This document shows, piece by piece, positions 26,041 to 41,000 of a stretch of 64,000 nt of DNA. This stretch comes from Glandiceps talaboti. Lineage: Eukaryota > Hemichordata > Enteropneusta > Spengelidae. Made by a program: the position numbers and the translations under genes. Below the pieces are notes generated by a model. That model was not told where the DNA came from. It made no database searches and saw only the letters and a program-made list of their open reading frames with translations. Location: NCBI RefSeq assembly GCF_964340395.1, contig NC_135565.1:12665242-12729241 (forward strand), read 5' to 3'. The stretch's first letter is position 1. Every line of letters starts with the position of its first letter.

Positions 26041-29000
26041 TCTATTTGAGTACAAAAAACAAAACCCTGGGGAATTGTTAATGGTACAAAACATAAAAGG
26101 AAAATAATAACAAAACTAATAAACTATCTAAAAGAAGCATTACATATCATTATAAAAGTAATAAACTACAAAAGCTATTCAATGAAAAGAAAGAGAAAAA
26201 CAAGAGCTTGGTACATGTATATATGTTCTTTCCCATTGTTTTTCCCAAACGTAGTCTTTCCAATTGTTTTTCCCAAACGTAGTAAAACATAGAAGAGTTG
26301 TTTACAAAATAAAATGCCAAGATAAACAACTAATTTTCATCCACATGGCTTCATTAAAATTCATAATTTTGTGACTCCATCTAATAGTACTATACCTTTC
26401 CAGACACAACAACAACAACAAAACAAAGTTTGTACGTCAGCACTGACAGTGACAAACAAGGTACGTTGTGTAATTATAAATCCATCTTATCCACATCAAC
26501 TAAGTCTATTTTCTACAAAACAACGCCAGGATTATACTTGTACAATAGTCTTTTTTTACTTTGGAATTCATCAGACTAATCTTATCTCTATCTGTATAAC
26601 TGCAGCATTTTAATTAAGTCTTAAGCTGTACATAAGGACATCAACAAATACAATAGTACTTTGTCATTGGTCTGTTCATAGACCCTCAACCAACGTTAGT
26701 GGAGGGTCTATGGACTGTTACAATACAGGAATAGGCTCACACATCAAAGAATTCATAAGACAGATTTAGACCTGTTCTGGTTTTTAAAAATTGAACATTT
26801 TATAGTTGTACAGTATGTCATGCTTGCAATCTGTGTTATGCATTTATGATAATGTTTTACGAAAGAGAATGAATGGGAAAGTCATGAGAATATAGCTCTA
26901 GATATCCATTCCTGATTTGCTAGCATACATGGTGTCAGCTTGAAGTGTATACTTAGCTAACTTGATGTTGATTGCAATACATGTATAGTCTGCTTTGGTT
27001 GCTACAACTGGGTGTTAGCAGGGAACTACTAGCCCAATACTGCTAGCCCAGTGTTGACACTGTTTAGCACTGAGCTGCTAGCCCAGTGTTGACTGTGTAG
27101 CACTGAGCCACCCCTACACTGCTAACCCAGTGTTGACACTGTTGACAATGTTAACATTGAGCTAGCCCAATACTACACAGTGTTTTATTTAAGGGCGGTA
27201 AGTAGGTAAAATCTACCGGGGTTCCCACATCATTTTACCGGGGTTCCCCACCTAAACTATGATACATTGCATGGGAAGCACTACCAGTTTTACCTCTTTC
27301 CCCCTTTCTGTTACCGGGGTTCCCAAACCTTAGCAAAAACACTGCTACATTACTGTATGTGGTGGGGAAAATGATTCTCAAGCTATAGCATTAATTCCCA
27401 TTGGAGACGGAACACTGGCAATTCATACAGGACAAAATGCAAGGACACACAGATCTGACATGACGATAAACATAACCGTGATAACAATGTACAATGTTGG
27501 AAACCTATATGGACTATTATCGACTATAATCAATACATCATACAATGTAACAATACTGTGGTAGAACAGTCAAATATTTCCAGTCAATTAAAATCTATGA
27601 TGTGACTGAGTTGACCAATCAATTGATTAATTGAAAAGATATGGCCGTCATCAAGTACATGCAGAATTTCTATGTGGTGGTACACATAGTTGTTCCTTTG
27701 AATTTAAGACTATATAACTTTGTTAATTACCTACTTACAATTAAGCCCTATAGGTGTATGCAAGGACACTAACAAATCCAACATTTGAGTGTTGTCTATT
27801 GACGTGACAACAATAGGGGGTCATTACTGAATTCACAAAATCTCAGCAGGCAGATTTGGATCTTAATGATGCTGTCTGGAATAAGTGTAAGTGTAAAGAT
27901 CACAATAAGTAGACATCTCAGAATAAATATGTTGTATATTGACCCCACTAAGAAGTGGACAACTCGGCAGGCAGCTGTCTATTGACCATGTAATAAGGGA
28001 AGTGTATATATAGTATATTGACCACAATAAGTAGACATCTCGGAAAACTATATTGTCTATTCACTACACTAATTAAGAAGTGTACACCTCAGTAGGCACA
28101 ATCTGCTCTTAATGATGTCTGCTAATGACTATTCTATTGTCTGCAACAAATAGATATATATAGTAGTATTAACCATGCATGTGATGTCATATTTGCTCTG
28201 AGATATAGCTAAAATGATGTTGGTTTGGTGTTTCACTCATGGGGACATTACATTTTGGGCACAAAGATTGACATATTTAAACTCTATACTACTGTAACAA
28301 TAAAAATAAGATAGACACAATAAACACAGCAGGATCCTTTGCCCAATCACATTGGACACTGATAAACATTGCTATTATTCTTTCACAGTGGAGTAGAAAC
28401 AGGCTTCTAATGAAAACATTACACATGGACTTGATGATTTTAATGGCTGCAATTGTTTATTTTCTAACTGATAATCAACATATCAACTTGACCACTTCTA
28501 CATCCCCACTGTGCACGGTACCTATGTAATTGTTTCTTTTGCATTAGAAGTTGTCTGAGGGTGTGTAGAAAATGTCATGTTACATGAGTGAAACACCAAA
28601 CCAACATCATTTTAGCTGTAATCAGCTTGGCTCTGAATCAGACGACCCATTCATCAACTTGTAGTCAATCTAACATACATAATGTAATGATGGAGTGTAC
28701 AGACCAGACAGTCAAATAATCTGTCTAGTCATTCATCTGTAAAAATCATCAACGTACAAACAGTAGCAGCTGTGTTTTATAGGTAACCTAAAACCTATAC
28801 AACTAGTATAAATTTAGATTTCATTAGTTGATACATTAAGGTCTACTGTATAGCTTTTAGGGAGTAGTTTAGTTTACAATGTAAATGTATCATTTTTGAT
28901 AACGATGGGGATGGTCTCATAGAAACTGATCTATCCTTGCTTGTCCTAGTCTGGGGGCAATCTGCAACTTTGAATTTCTAGAGATTTGAAGTCACAGACA

Positions 29001-32000
29001 TATATAGCACCTAGACTGGTATTCTAGCTATACATCGACTCACAACCTCCAGACAGTTGAGTCACACACTCATTGCAAGTAATGCGAGCAGTGCTAGTCT
29101 TTGGGCTAACTTTGCACATATGTATATCCCCCCAATAGCTGCCTCCATCATAAATTACTTACTTCCTATTAAAAGCACATGCATTTACACACCATACCAC
29201 TGTATTTCTTCAGTATCCTTGACACTTTTAACCAAACATTATATCTGTCACTTTTTAAAAACAAATGCTCAAATAACAAACAGACATTGATACACTTTGG
29301 TACAAAAATAGTTGAAATAGTTCCACATATTTAAGTAATTATAGAGTCCACATTGACTACCAAAACAGTAACACACAGTACATGTAATTTGTGTTATGGG
29401 TCATGTTAATATGCTGGCCTTGTAAGCTGAAACTTTATAAAAAACATGGTCATGAATACACATACATACAAATGTATATCAGGTGCATGTTACCAGCACA
29501 TCAATTATAGCTAAAATGATGTAGGCTTAGTGTTTCACTCATGGGACATTACATTTTTTACACAAAGATAGCCATATTTCAACTCTAGACTAACAATAAC
29601 AGAGACAGATAAACACAGCAGGACCCTTTGCCCAATCACATTGAACAGTGATAAACATTGCTATTCGTTCACTGTGCAGTAAAAACTGGCTTCTAATGAA
29701 AACATTACACATGGACTTGATGATTTTAATTGCTGCAATTGTTTATTTTCTAACTGATAATCAACACACCAACTCACTCCTTCTACATCCAACTGTGCAT
29801 GGCACCTACATCATTGTTTCTTTTGCATTAAAAGTTGTCTGAGGGTGTGTATTGAATGTCATGTTGCATGATTGAAACACCATGCCTACATCTTTGTAGC
29901 TGTACAATTACCCGACTAAAATTATGAAAAATCCTCATTCTTTCATTTTGAACCTCTTTCACATTTTTTAACTAATCTTTCTTTTTGTTTTACTTTAAAT
30001 TTAAATTAATTTTAATTGGATTTTGTACTCTGTACTTCCAACATGATGTACCAAGTGTTATTCATACAATTCAGTTGTGTTTACTTTCCATGTCTGTAAT
30101 ACCGTAGGTTCCGTTCATCCACGGTCTGATGTCAGCAGTTGTACATGAAGCTCTGAAATTAGCAAGGATCCTTAGACAAAGCAGAGTCTGTCTGAGTTCC
30201 AAAACCCAAATTGCCCGTGTGAATAAAATACAGATACAACTAATGAGATATCAACATTTCGATAAATTGATACAGGTCGATTTGGTTGAAATGCCAGGTG
30301 TCATTGCACTACCCGCCCTATGTCTAACACACAATGGTTAAACCATAAATCTAAAATAAAATGAACTACATTCGATTCCCATGACAGCTTTTATTTACTG
30401 TCAATACTGTTATTTGTTTACAAAGTCCTTGACCTTTGACCTTAATTGCCTCAAGCTGGAGTACTCGATTTGAAGTTTTCGCTAGGTTTGGTTGTCCTAG
30501 TAACAGATCTAGAGAGGTCACAGGTTTTGCATACCTAATAATGTACTAAAAGTTTGTGAGGAATCCCAAAACATCTGGAATTAACTGACAGATTTTGCCT
30601 ACTTTAATTAAATACACCACCCTAACAAAAACACAACAGTGCAGTGTTCTCACAATTAATTCTTCCACAGTTCATCAACTTTCATTTTTACATATAAATA
30701 GCTTCAAACCTCAAGACGCTACTTTAACAGATGTATGTACATCGTAATTATAGGGTACACAGTTCTACACAGTCACTTCTTTAAAGACAAAATGGCCTGC
30801 AACTTTTCAGTTGTAGTACTCTTTCATTCAATTTGATATGACAATGTTTTTGTTACAGGCAGTAAGTAGGTAAAATCTACCCGAGTTCCCATGTCATTTA
30901 ACCAGAGTTTACCATCAAAGTTATGGTATAAATGTCTAGGACACTATGCCAGATTTACCGGATTTCTCCCTTCCTGTTACTTCTTCGATGGCCAGCCCTT
31001 AGCAAAAACACTTATGTATGAAAGCATTAGACTTCTAGTATAGTTTTCCATTTGTTGAAGCATCTACTACAACTGCTGACACCAGACAATGGACAAATGG
31101 AACCTGTTACAAACAAGGAAAGTAAGCTACTGAATTGGATTAATAACACTTGGCTCAGCATGTTAGAACAGCAGAGATATGCATCACACACCATGGTTTG
31201 ATAAGAACAGTATTATGGCCTCTTTATGTTTACATGAAGTGCCAGGGGAACTTGAGATTTGTTAGTGAAAGTGGACTATTATGTAAAGTGGCCATACAAC
31301 TGTTCTTATCAAATGATGGAATGTAATACAAGTCTCTGTACTTCCAACATGCTGTGCCAAGTGTTATTAATCCAATTCAGTTGTTTACTTTCCCTGTTTG
31401 TAACAGGTTCTGCTTACGTCCATGGTCTGATGTCCATGGTCTGATGTCGACAGATGTATGTTCTGCCAGATACACGTATAGATTCGGGTCACCGTTGTTA
31501 CATGTACATGTACTTACAGCAGGGACAATGTTGCAAAACAAGGTATTATAGATCACACACAAGACTTTTTAATCAAGTAAATAGTGCTACAAAGAATCTG
31601 ATGATTTAATGTATATATGTCTATGTATAAGTATTTATTAATTAATTTGTCAACTCATGTCACATAAATGTGCAAGTTTTTTCTTCAATAATGTTTTTAG
31701 AATTCTTTTTAAATCATGTTTTTTGTTGAGTCTGGCTCGTGCATTGTATGATGGTGGCGTGATATCATGTGGCACACACACATACCAGCAATACTACGAT
31801 ACCTCCTAAAGTAGCTACATGCACACTCACTTTAATTCCTAGGGACACGTAAAGTGAATGAAAATAAATGTATATTATAGTTGTGACATGCAGTATTATA
31901 AGTGATTCCAAATGAGACCCTGGACAGAGTTCTATAAGCGATTCCAAGTGAGACCCAGGACAGAGTTCTATATGCAATTCCAAGTGAGACCCTGGACAGA

Positions 32001-35000
32001 GTTCTATAGTTGTGACATGCAGTGTCAGAAGTGATTCCAAGTGAGACCCTGGACAGAGTTCTATAGTTATGACATGCAGTATTATATAAGTGATTCCAAG
32101 TGAGACCCTGGACAGAGTTCTATAGTTGTGACATGCAGTATTATAAGTGATTCCAAGTGAGACCCTGGACAGAGTTCTATAGTTGTGACATGCAGTATTA
32201 TAAGTGATTCCAAGTGAGACCCTGGACAGAGTTCTATAAGTGATTCCAAGTGAGACCCTGGACAGAGTTCTATAGTTGTGACGTGCAGTATTATAAGTCA
32301 AAGTGATTCCAAGCGAGACCCTGGACAGAGTTCTATCTCTGCATTATCAACATACCTGCATGTACATTATGTATTTATTTATTTATTGCATCCATTTTGT
32401 ATCAGGAGCTCACCAAGCATGTCAAAAGCATCACGAACAGAAAATTAAAATACATACACTAGTTAGAGAAGATATGACTAATATTATCACATACAGAAAC
32501 GAACAAAACAAAACAGAACAAAACAAAACAAAACAAAACAAAACAAAACAAAACAAACAAACCAAAGGGAAGTAAGAAGAGTGAGAAAAAAAATTTACAT
32601 TTCAAAAATATAACCTCTAAACTATTTTATATTAGTTTTAACAATATCTTTTCTGTTTTCAGTTGCATCAATGAGGTATTGTTTGCTTTGTATGTACAGT
32701 ACTATATGTAGGAGGAAATTGTCTGAGTCTGGGATTTTAATAAATTCTTGTCTCCCACTCATACAAATTCAATGCATGAATCATATGTTTCATGTACATG
32801 CACCTGTATATAACAATCATCAGCTGTATGAAATTTAAAAGCCGGGGATTTAATTCCAGGTTCTTATATATTAGTGACATTATCTACATATATCAGTGGA
32901 ATCATAAGGATTACATAGGATTATTCTAATGTTCCAGACAAATATTTTCAATAGCTCTGCCCCAGACAACTGTTTTTTTTTCCAAATAATATTCCTAATG
33001 AGAACTTGCCTGTAAATGAGGTGACAGCCACACCTACATGTAGTCAAGAAACCATGGTGTGTTCAATTATTTCTAGCCTGTCTACAACCCTACACCTCCA
33101 ATTTAGTAAGAAACCAAGTTGGCATCCAGACTACATGTAGGTTGAGCTCTACCATGTTAACATAATAATACCATTACCACATTCAATTGTCATGACAGGA
33201 AATCATAATTTAATTTTAGGTTTGAATAAACAGTCACTGGTAAAATGCCAGACATGTGATATAGGGGAAAGGAAGAGCTAAAAATCACCCCAAAACTGGA
33301 TTTCAGACTATGAACAGACTAACTAATTCCACACCACACAAAGTACAATATATTTCAACCTGTAAGTGTAAGAATGACATCATCACATACCAAACCCACC
33401 TGTTTCTTTTATCATGTGTCTACTATGTCTATTTACCCAACTACTCAATGGTATAGTAATTGTTTTATCAGCCTCATTTGTGTATACACTGATCATGTCA
33501 AATCCTTTGTTCAAAAGATAAACTGGTCACATCACAGTTATAATGAAGTTAGTGGTCCACTTTAAAAACAGTTATATGCATACACATGAATACATTGTGA
33601 TTTGGCAATGAAATTTTAGATAAACTGGTCACATTACAATTACAATGAACTTATTTTAATATTTATAAACCCAGTTAAATGTATACATACACATGAATAC
33701 TGTTATATTGTGATTTGGCAATGAAATTTTAGATAAACTGGTCACATTACAATTACAATGAACTTATTTATAAACCCAGTTAAATGTATGCATACACATG
33801 AATACTCTTACATTGTGATTTGGCAATGAAATTTTAGATAAACTGGTCATGCCACAGTTATAATGAACTTAATGATCCACTTTATATGTATGAATACACA
33901 TGACTACATTGTGATTTGGCAATGAAATTTTAGATAAACTGGTCACACTGCAGTTATAACGAACTTCGTGGTCCACTTTATAATATATGCATGTATATAA
34001 TGTATCCAAACATATGAATACACTGTGATTTGGCAATGAAATATTAGATAAATTGGTCATACAATGGTTATAATAAACTTAGTGATCCACTTAATATACA
34101 TATGTATGCATACACATGAATACATTGTGATTTGGCAATGAAATTTTTGATAAATAATCACACCACATTATAATGAACTTAGCAGTCCAGTTTAACTTAT
34201 CCATACACATGAACACATTTTGTGATTTGGCAATAAAATTTTCGATAATTGGTATCAGTACTATCACTAATCCAAGCCGTTTACATCGTGATCTGTGATT
34301 TTGCTTTGCTCTGATCTGCTTTCACTGAATCATTATCAACGGCAATCAATTAACATGGTTAGAAAATTATACGCTCAAACTGAATGGCTTGAAAAAAAGG
34401 CACTCAAACTGATTGGTCACAATGGGGAGTGATAAGCCTAATTGTCTGTATTCAAATGAAGTCATTATCTAAATGAAGGCTTGTTGAGATAAGCAGAACA
34501 ACATAATTTACATATAGCAAATATTATGTAAATATCTACACACAGGCATGATGATAACTGCCATTGGGGTGTGTGGCTAAATTAATGGTTTACACTTGCT
34601 AGCATTACAAGTGGTTAGTGAAACAGTGAAGCAAATTCATGGTTCGCGATGTACACAGGCTAAAAATTTAAATGACTGGTGTCACTAATCTGATTTTCTA
34701 CAGATTTCTAGACTGAATTTTTTCTACTAAACTTGTATAAATACATTTGTAGTTTTAGAACTCATCTCAGTAAACCATTGTCACCAGTCTGACATTTTAG
34801 TAAATATAACAACATGAGGTCACCCGATAAAAAAGCGCATCAAAGTTCATCTCTCAGGTCATAGGTGTGAAAAACAATTGTCTAGCAGAGCTACAATGTA
34901 AATATAAACATAGTTTATACAAATATATATATTAACATTTTCACAGACATTTTTATTTTTGGAAGTTACATGTAGAATTCCCTGTTTGCCTTCCACAACT

Positions 35001-38000
35001 GAAAACAATATTGCCCACCCATGTACGTATACTGCAACACGTACAATGATTCCTGAAAAGGTTTTGTTGAAAGGCACAACTCAATTGGTATTACCAACTG
35101 AAATAGAGGCCAGCCATACAATTCCCCTTTGTGTGCAAAATCTGAAATTATGGAGCGCTTTCATAAAGCTCCAGGTTTCTTAAGAATGTGTTTGAATTGG
35201 TTCCTACTATTGTAAGAAACGGTCAGTCGATGTTTGTTTACATGCATGAATTCCAAAGCTGCCAAGCTAAACGCACTACACATAAGTATATTTATATCCC
35301 TAGAGTGTCTTCTGAGAGGTGGTTCAGATAAAGGCCACTTAAAATAATGTGGTTCACACCTCCTTCTAAGTTCTTTGTCATTTAGTGGCCAATTGACATA
35401 CCACATAATAAATGTATGTGTGGATAATACCACTGTTCTTTTTTTAAACTGTACCTCTACTGAACTCATGCATGCTCCGTTATTTTATTTGTCAAATCAG
35501 TGGCGTAGGCTTGCAAGAATAGAGAATTCATAACAACTAATTAATACATGAAGCATGCCTTTCAAACCCAGGAGTGGTTCTGGTACATGTGCATGTAAAT
35601 ATTGTGCAATACCTATAACTATATGCACACCTGGATGGCTTGGATTGGAAATGATGTTAAGTCCGGTCAGGATATATATATATAATACATATATTTCTGT
35701 ATTTAGTATACTTGTATTGATTGCTGTTATTTAAAGGAAAAGTGTAGTCAGACTTATTTCTACCTTCAGTACACTTGTTTGATTATTGCTATCAACTGAT
35801 ATATGATTTGGGTCATAAAATATTACTTTGGTAACATTAATATACAACTTTGCCATCAGCTGCATTGAATTTCAGGCTTGTGTCCTCCCATTTTCTGGAT
35901 TTTCTGCTAAACTTTACTGTCCGAAAAGATCAACCATTCCCATCATTAAGATAATTACACTTATAGAACAATGTTATTTTTTACAGACTTTAATTCCCAC
36001 ACTGTGATCACAGCACTTTACATGTTATTTTTATCTTTGCATGGCTGAGAAAGAACAGTTTTGATTATTGATATAACTTTATATTCATTAACATTCTTAC
36101 ATGTAAAAACATGCCTCTACATCAATATAGAACAACTAAACATACAACTTAAAGCATGTTATTTACTACTATGGAAATCATCCTATCAGGTTATAGGCAA
36201 ACTAAGATAGACACACACTAAAACTATTGTTGATATACTACTATGGAAATCAGGCTATAGGCAAACTAAGATAGACACAAACTAAAACTAGTGTAGTTGA
36301 TGAACTACTATGGAAATCATGCTATAGGCAAATGAAGATAGACACACACTAAAACTATTGTTGATATACTACTATGGAAATCAAGCTGTAAGCAAACTAA
36401 GATAGATACAAACTAAAACTATTATTGATATACTACTATTGAACAATAGATATTGATGTAATTTTAGTCACAGTATGTGAATTCTCTGATAGCAAGCTTT
36501 CCTCAAGTGACCATATATATACCTCATTCAGTGTTTATGATTACAGGGTACAAGTAATTACATCTACATAACCAAAGCATTGCTATCATCCATTTGTGTA
36601 GTCTACAGTACCACAAGCAACTATAATAGATAGCATTACATGTAGTTTGTATCTAAGTTAGCTTGCTTTCCGTAGCATAAACTACTGCAGTCAACGCATC
36701 AAAATTTCAGACAGTGTTGACATCATAAAAACAGTGGGTATATGAAAACTATCAGGTGACCAAACATGTCACTAGAGTAAGTCACTAGAAACATACCATA
36801 ACTAATCTCTCCATACACTATTTTGACAAATGGTTGTACAAACCACTAATGTGTTTATGCAGGAAGGCTTGCATAAATCCTACCCTAAGCTAAGTGTAGG
36901 TACACAAATGAAATATTATCAGAGATGTTCATATGATAATCACTACAGCAGTTAATGAGTCAATACCATACCTATATATTAGTATTACAGTGTACCATGC
37001 AACTACAGATGTTGTAGATACTTCTAAACTGTAAACATACACAAACTCTAAACTTTCCATAACAACTCACTCTGAGTATGGTTCAAAGATACTAATTGCA
37101 GTTCACTGAGTCAACAACATACACACCATACAGTTAGAGATGTTGGAATCACTTTGAGCACAAACTCTAAACTCTCCATAACAACTCACAATCAGAGTAT
37201 GCCCCCCACACATCAAATCAATTATATATTGACCCCTGTTTAATTATTATGTCAAACTGAACCTGAATTAAGATACAAATTCCAATTGTTAAGTTTACGT
37301 TTATTTAATATAACATGGTTTAAGAATGGGTTCACACAAAACTGCAAGTACATGTACATGTAAGGTGTTAGTGCCAGCTCAATACATGTACATTAGTCTG
37401 GATGCTAATGTGGTCTGTGGAGGTGTAAATCATAACAATACCATATAGGGACTCACCAACTAGACTACATGATCATGACATACATTTGCATAGTCCAGTG
37501 ACAGCACTGATACACAGCAATACTGCATGCTAGCCTAGTCCGACAACAAATCTTGTGACATCCTATAAAATTGTAGATCAGTGTTGTGGGGGTCCAACCT
37601 ACATTAATTTTCATAATAATGCATCCCTTTGTGATGCAAATTTATACCAACATAGTTAACCTAGAGGAATTGAACTAACACTGAACAGTATCTATGCCTG
37701 ATTAGATTATTATCAGTGATACATGTATGACAAGTATTACAGCAATTTAAGATATAATCAGATTATTTAGGTATGACAGTATCAAGTCATCCTTGAATCA
37801 TTGTATAAATACATTATAATCAGTCAACCTTGACATAGTCTAGATAAGTTCATTCATTAATGACATTGTGGTTATTTTTGTTATTCATGCCATTCCAGTT
37901 ATCAGTGACAATATTCATGGTGATGTGACGACATGGAAAAAATATGACTGATTAATGCGACCTCGCTGATGGGTGTCAAATAAGTAATGTTATGGTGATG

Positions 38001-41000
38001 TTAACAAGAATGTCAAATTGGCCAACATGTGGGTGTATACTTCTCTGTCCTAATTGCCAATTTTGAGCACTCCCCAATATTAAACAATGATGCACAACAC
38101 ATCACTGCAAATAGCACTGTGATGTCACAACAACTATTCTGAACAGTACATGCATGTATATATCAGTCCTGAGGGCTTTGACCTTTTCAGCCTCACTTTA
38201 GTTTGGATTACATTAATGGATGTTCTGTTCTGCATATTTTTAAACCACATACTATACCTCCACATAGTTTAGTAATATTTGTAAACAATGTTATAACAAG
38301 TCTATCTTCCAACCTCTATCATCCTTCCCTCTTTCACACCATCCTTTGATTGAAATCTGTTTCCGTCTCTCGATATATCTACCCCTCTCTCCTTTCTCTC
38401 TCTACCCCTCCAATCCATATGCCTGCTCCCTCTTTCAAATGATCTTCCTCCACTCCTCCCTCCCCATCAGCGCCCATTATGCTGTACTCCTCCCTGAGAC
38501 TTTTTCCAAAGATTTCTCATTTACATTTTATACATGTAATACAGATATTGCGACCAGGAAGCAAGAGAGAGCCCATTCTCTGAAGTACAGACATTCCAAA
38601 GGTTATACGTCTTGGAATGCACATGTTGAATTCCTTCACATACATGCTATCAGTTGAACTAAAGTCCATACATCCTACTCACACAGGACACACCCTTGGC
38701 TTAGTATTCATCAAGTTACTTAACAACACAAATACTACTATTTCAGGAACACTTGCGTCATGAATGTTTCACCTAATATGCCTTTTCAAGTTGAGGAATC
38801 CATTCATTCTTATTGTGGGTTAATAAACAGTACAACTACTGTGACTACAGAGTCTGACTGGCAATGAACATTCCACAGTGGCAAAAATACCGACTCTAAT
38901 TTCAAACTCTTCTTAATCTTGTTTCTACCAACACGGTATTCTAATAATGTGATTACTTACATTGTACATTGTATCATCCTGGGTGTCAACAAAATCACTG
39001 TTTTTGCTTTTAAAGGTTAGGTAACCCCAGTAACAGAAGGGGCAAATGTGGTAAAACAGATATAGTCTCCAATACATTGACTTTTTGTACATAAATTGGG
39101 TGGGGAACCCTGGTAAAATGACTGGAAAACTAGATTTTACCTACATGACGTACTTGCCATTCTTAACAAAAACACTGAAAATGTAATATCATAACAGTAA
39201 TTTCATTGTATTTTATTTCTGTTTAATGTAAAGTTGCCAAGAAGCTTGTAATATTAATGTGTATATCAGGTGTTTTGTTACTAAAAAATGTAAGTCTAGT
39301 TCCTTTACGGCATTGTTACCATTTTTACACCTCCACTCAGTTACATGTAGAGACCATGTTGGCATCCAGACTACTGTTTTGTACTTTAAATCAGAGAATG
39401 TGAAAATTACCTGACCAAAAATGTTCGTGAGGAATTATCTAAAAGCAATCGTTTACTAAATTAAACTTCAGATGTGTTATAAAGTTACACAAAAAGTAAC
39501 AATTTTGTTCAAATAATTGTAGTGAGGGAAATATTCAAAAATGGAAGAATCATACCTGGAGTTACAGGAACGATTACAATGTTACCATTGAACGACCTTT
39601 CCCCTTCAACCACAGAAAGTTCAAAACAAGCACTATCATTTAAATTCTAATTTACCTCTATGAAGTATTCTCCTTCGTTAGTCATCTGGAAAATTTATGC
39701 AGTGATTAACCGGTGCATGACATTTTTGCATGTACATGTACATGATGTATGTTACACTATAACCTGATGTGAAACTGAATATCCTGTGTTTTATTGCTGG
39801 TGGCTACCACAGCTGTTTATGTTATTGAACGGTCCATTAGTTTGGAATTTGTTACCTCATGGCCAGGTAGACAGACTGTTTTGATAGGGTACAATAATGA
39901 GACAAATGTCTCTGAAACACAGAGAAGTAAATGACAACACCGTTTGCAGTTTTATTTCCTATCTGTTTTATGAGTTTAACAGAAATACAGATTCAGTCAG
40001 TAGACAAGGTAATTACAGCATTCCTGTTGAGCTTTGTGAACAAGTCTCTACTTTGCCAATCAACAAAGGCCTCATCAAAATAACACATCAGAGAATGAAG
40101 TCAGCTTAACAACATTTCGAACCCCCCCCCCCCCCTATCTTTATTACCAAGGCACTAAAACCTTTAGCAAAAACAAGTTGCTAATTTTTATTTAGAACAT
40201 AAATGTTTATACTCTCCTCTTTGTTGTTGTACACCACTAGTTTCTCATCAAATCTCAGTAAACGGTTTGACCTTGGATGACCCCAGAGGTACATTGTACC
40301 CTACAATCAGCCCATATGCTGATTTTCCTATCTTCTGTATGACCATTGATCACCACATAATAAGGTTGTGACTATGTCCTTAAATAACTCACACCTTGAT
40401 GCCAAAACGAGGACAAGAGGTAATATTGAAAAGGGTTACTCAAGTGTGTAAGATGAAGTGACATGTACAGCTCCCTGTCCGTCTGTTTGTCTGTCTGTCT
40501 ACTTTGTGTTGACATGGAAGGACAAGCTACTTCACATCACTACCAACCATTCATTGGTATTTCACATGCTTTTTTGATACAGGTCAACTAAAGTACATGT
40601 AAGGAGATTGTACACTACATCATTCTAGATCATAGTGGGGAAAGGGAGGGAAAGGATGCTAATTTAAGTTATATGGTATAAAAATATTAACAAATGTATC
40701 CTTAGAGTGCCAGATATTTCATGTTGTTCAACCCTTTCAGGTGAGCTAATAGCATGGCATGAATGTCGTATCCTACACACTAGTGTACCCCACACCCTTC
40801 TGGTTCTATAGACTATACATGTAGTTCCAAAACCTTACTGCCATTTCTCTTGACAAAAATGTTTCTACAGACACTGAGGTACAGTGTACATTGTATCATT
40901 TTTGAAGCAGTTGCTGAATCTAAGTTAGGATTAATTCATGTTGTCCTGTTTTACAATTGAATAGATCAGGTCAAACTATACTGGGAAGAGAACCCTAAAC

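Noticed and set aside
31765-32301. Minus-strand 178-codon frame with RTLSRVSLGITY repeats
   Set aside because: Open only because the minisatellite unit lacks stops; frame shifts between units and there is no domain.
33517-34255. Regularly spaced repeats considered as a CRISPR-like array
   Set aside because: Eukaryotic intron, units of variable length with related spacers; ordinary tandem repeat.
35161-35469. Minus-strand 102-codon frame
   Set aside because: Inside PLEKHA intron 3, no recognisable motif; the AGTGGCC/GGCCACT inverted words suggest a decayed MITE instead.
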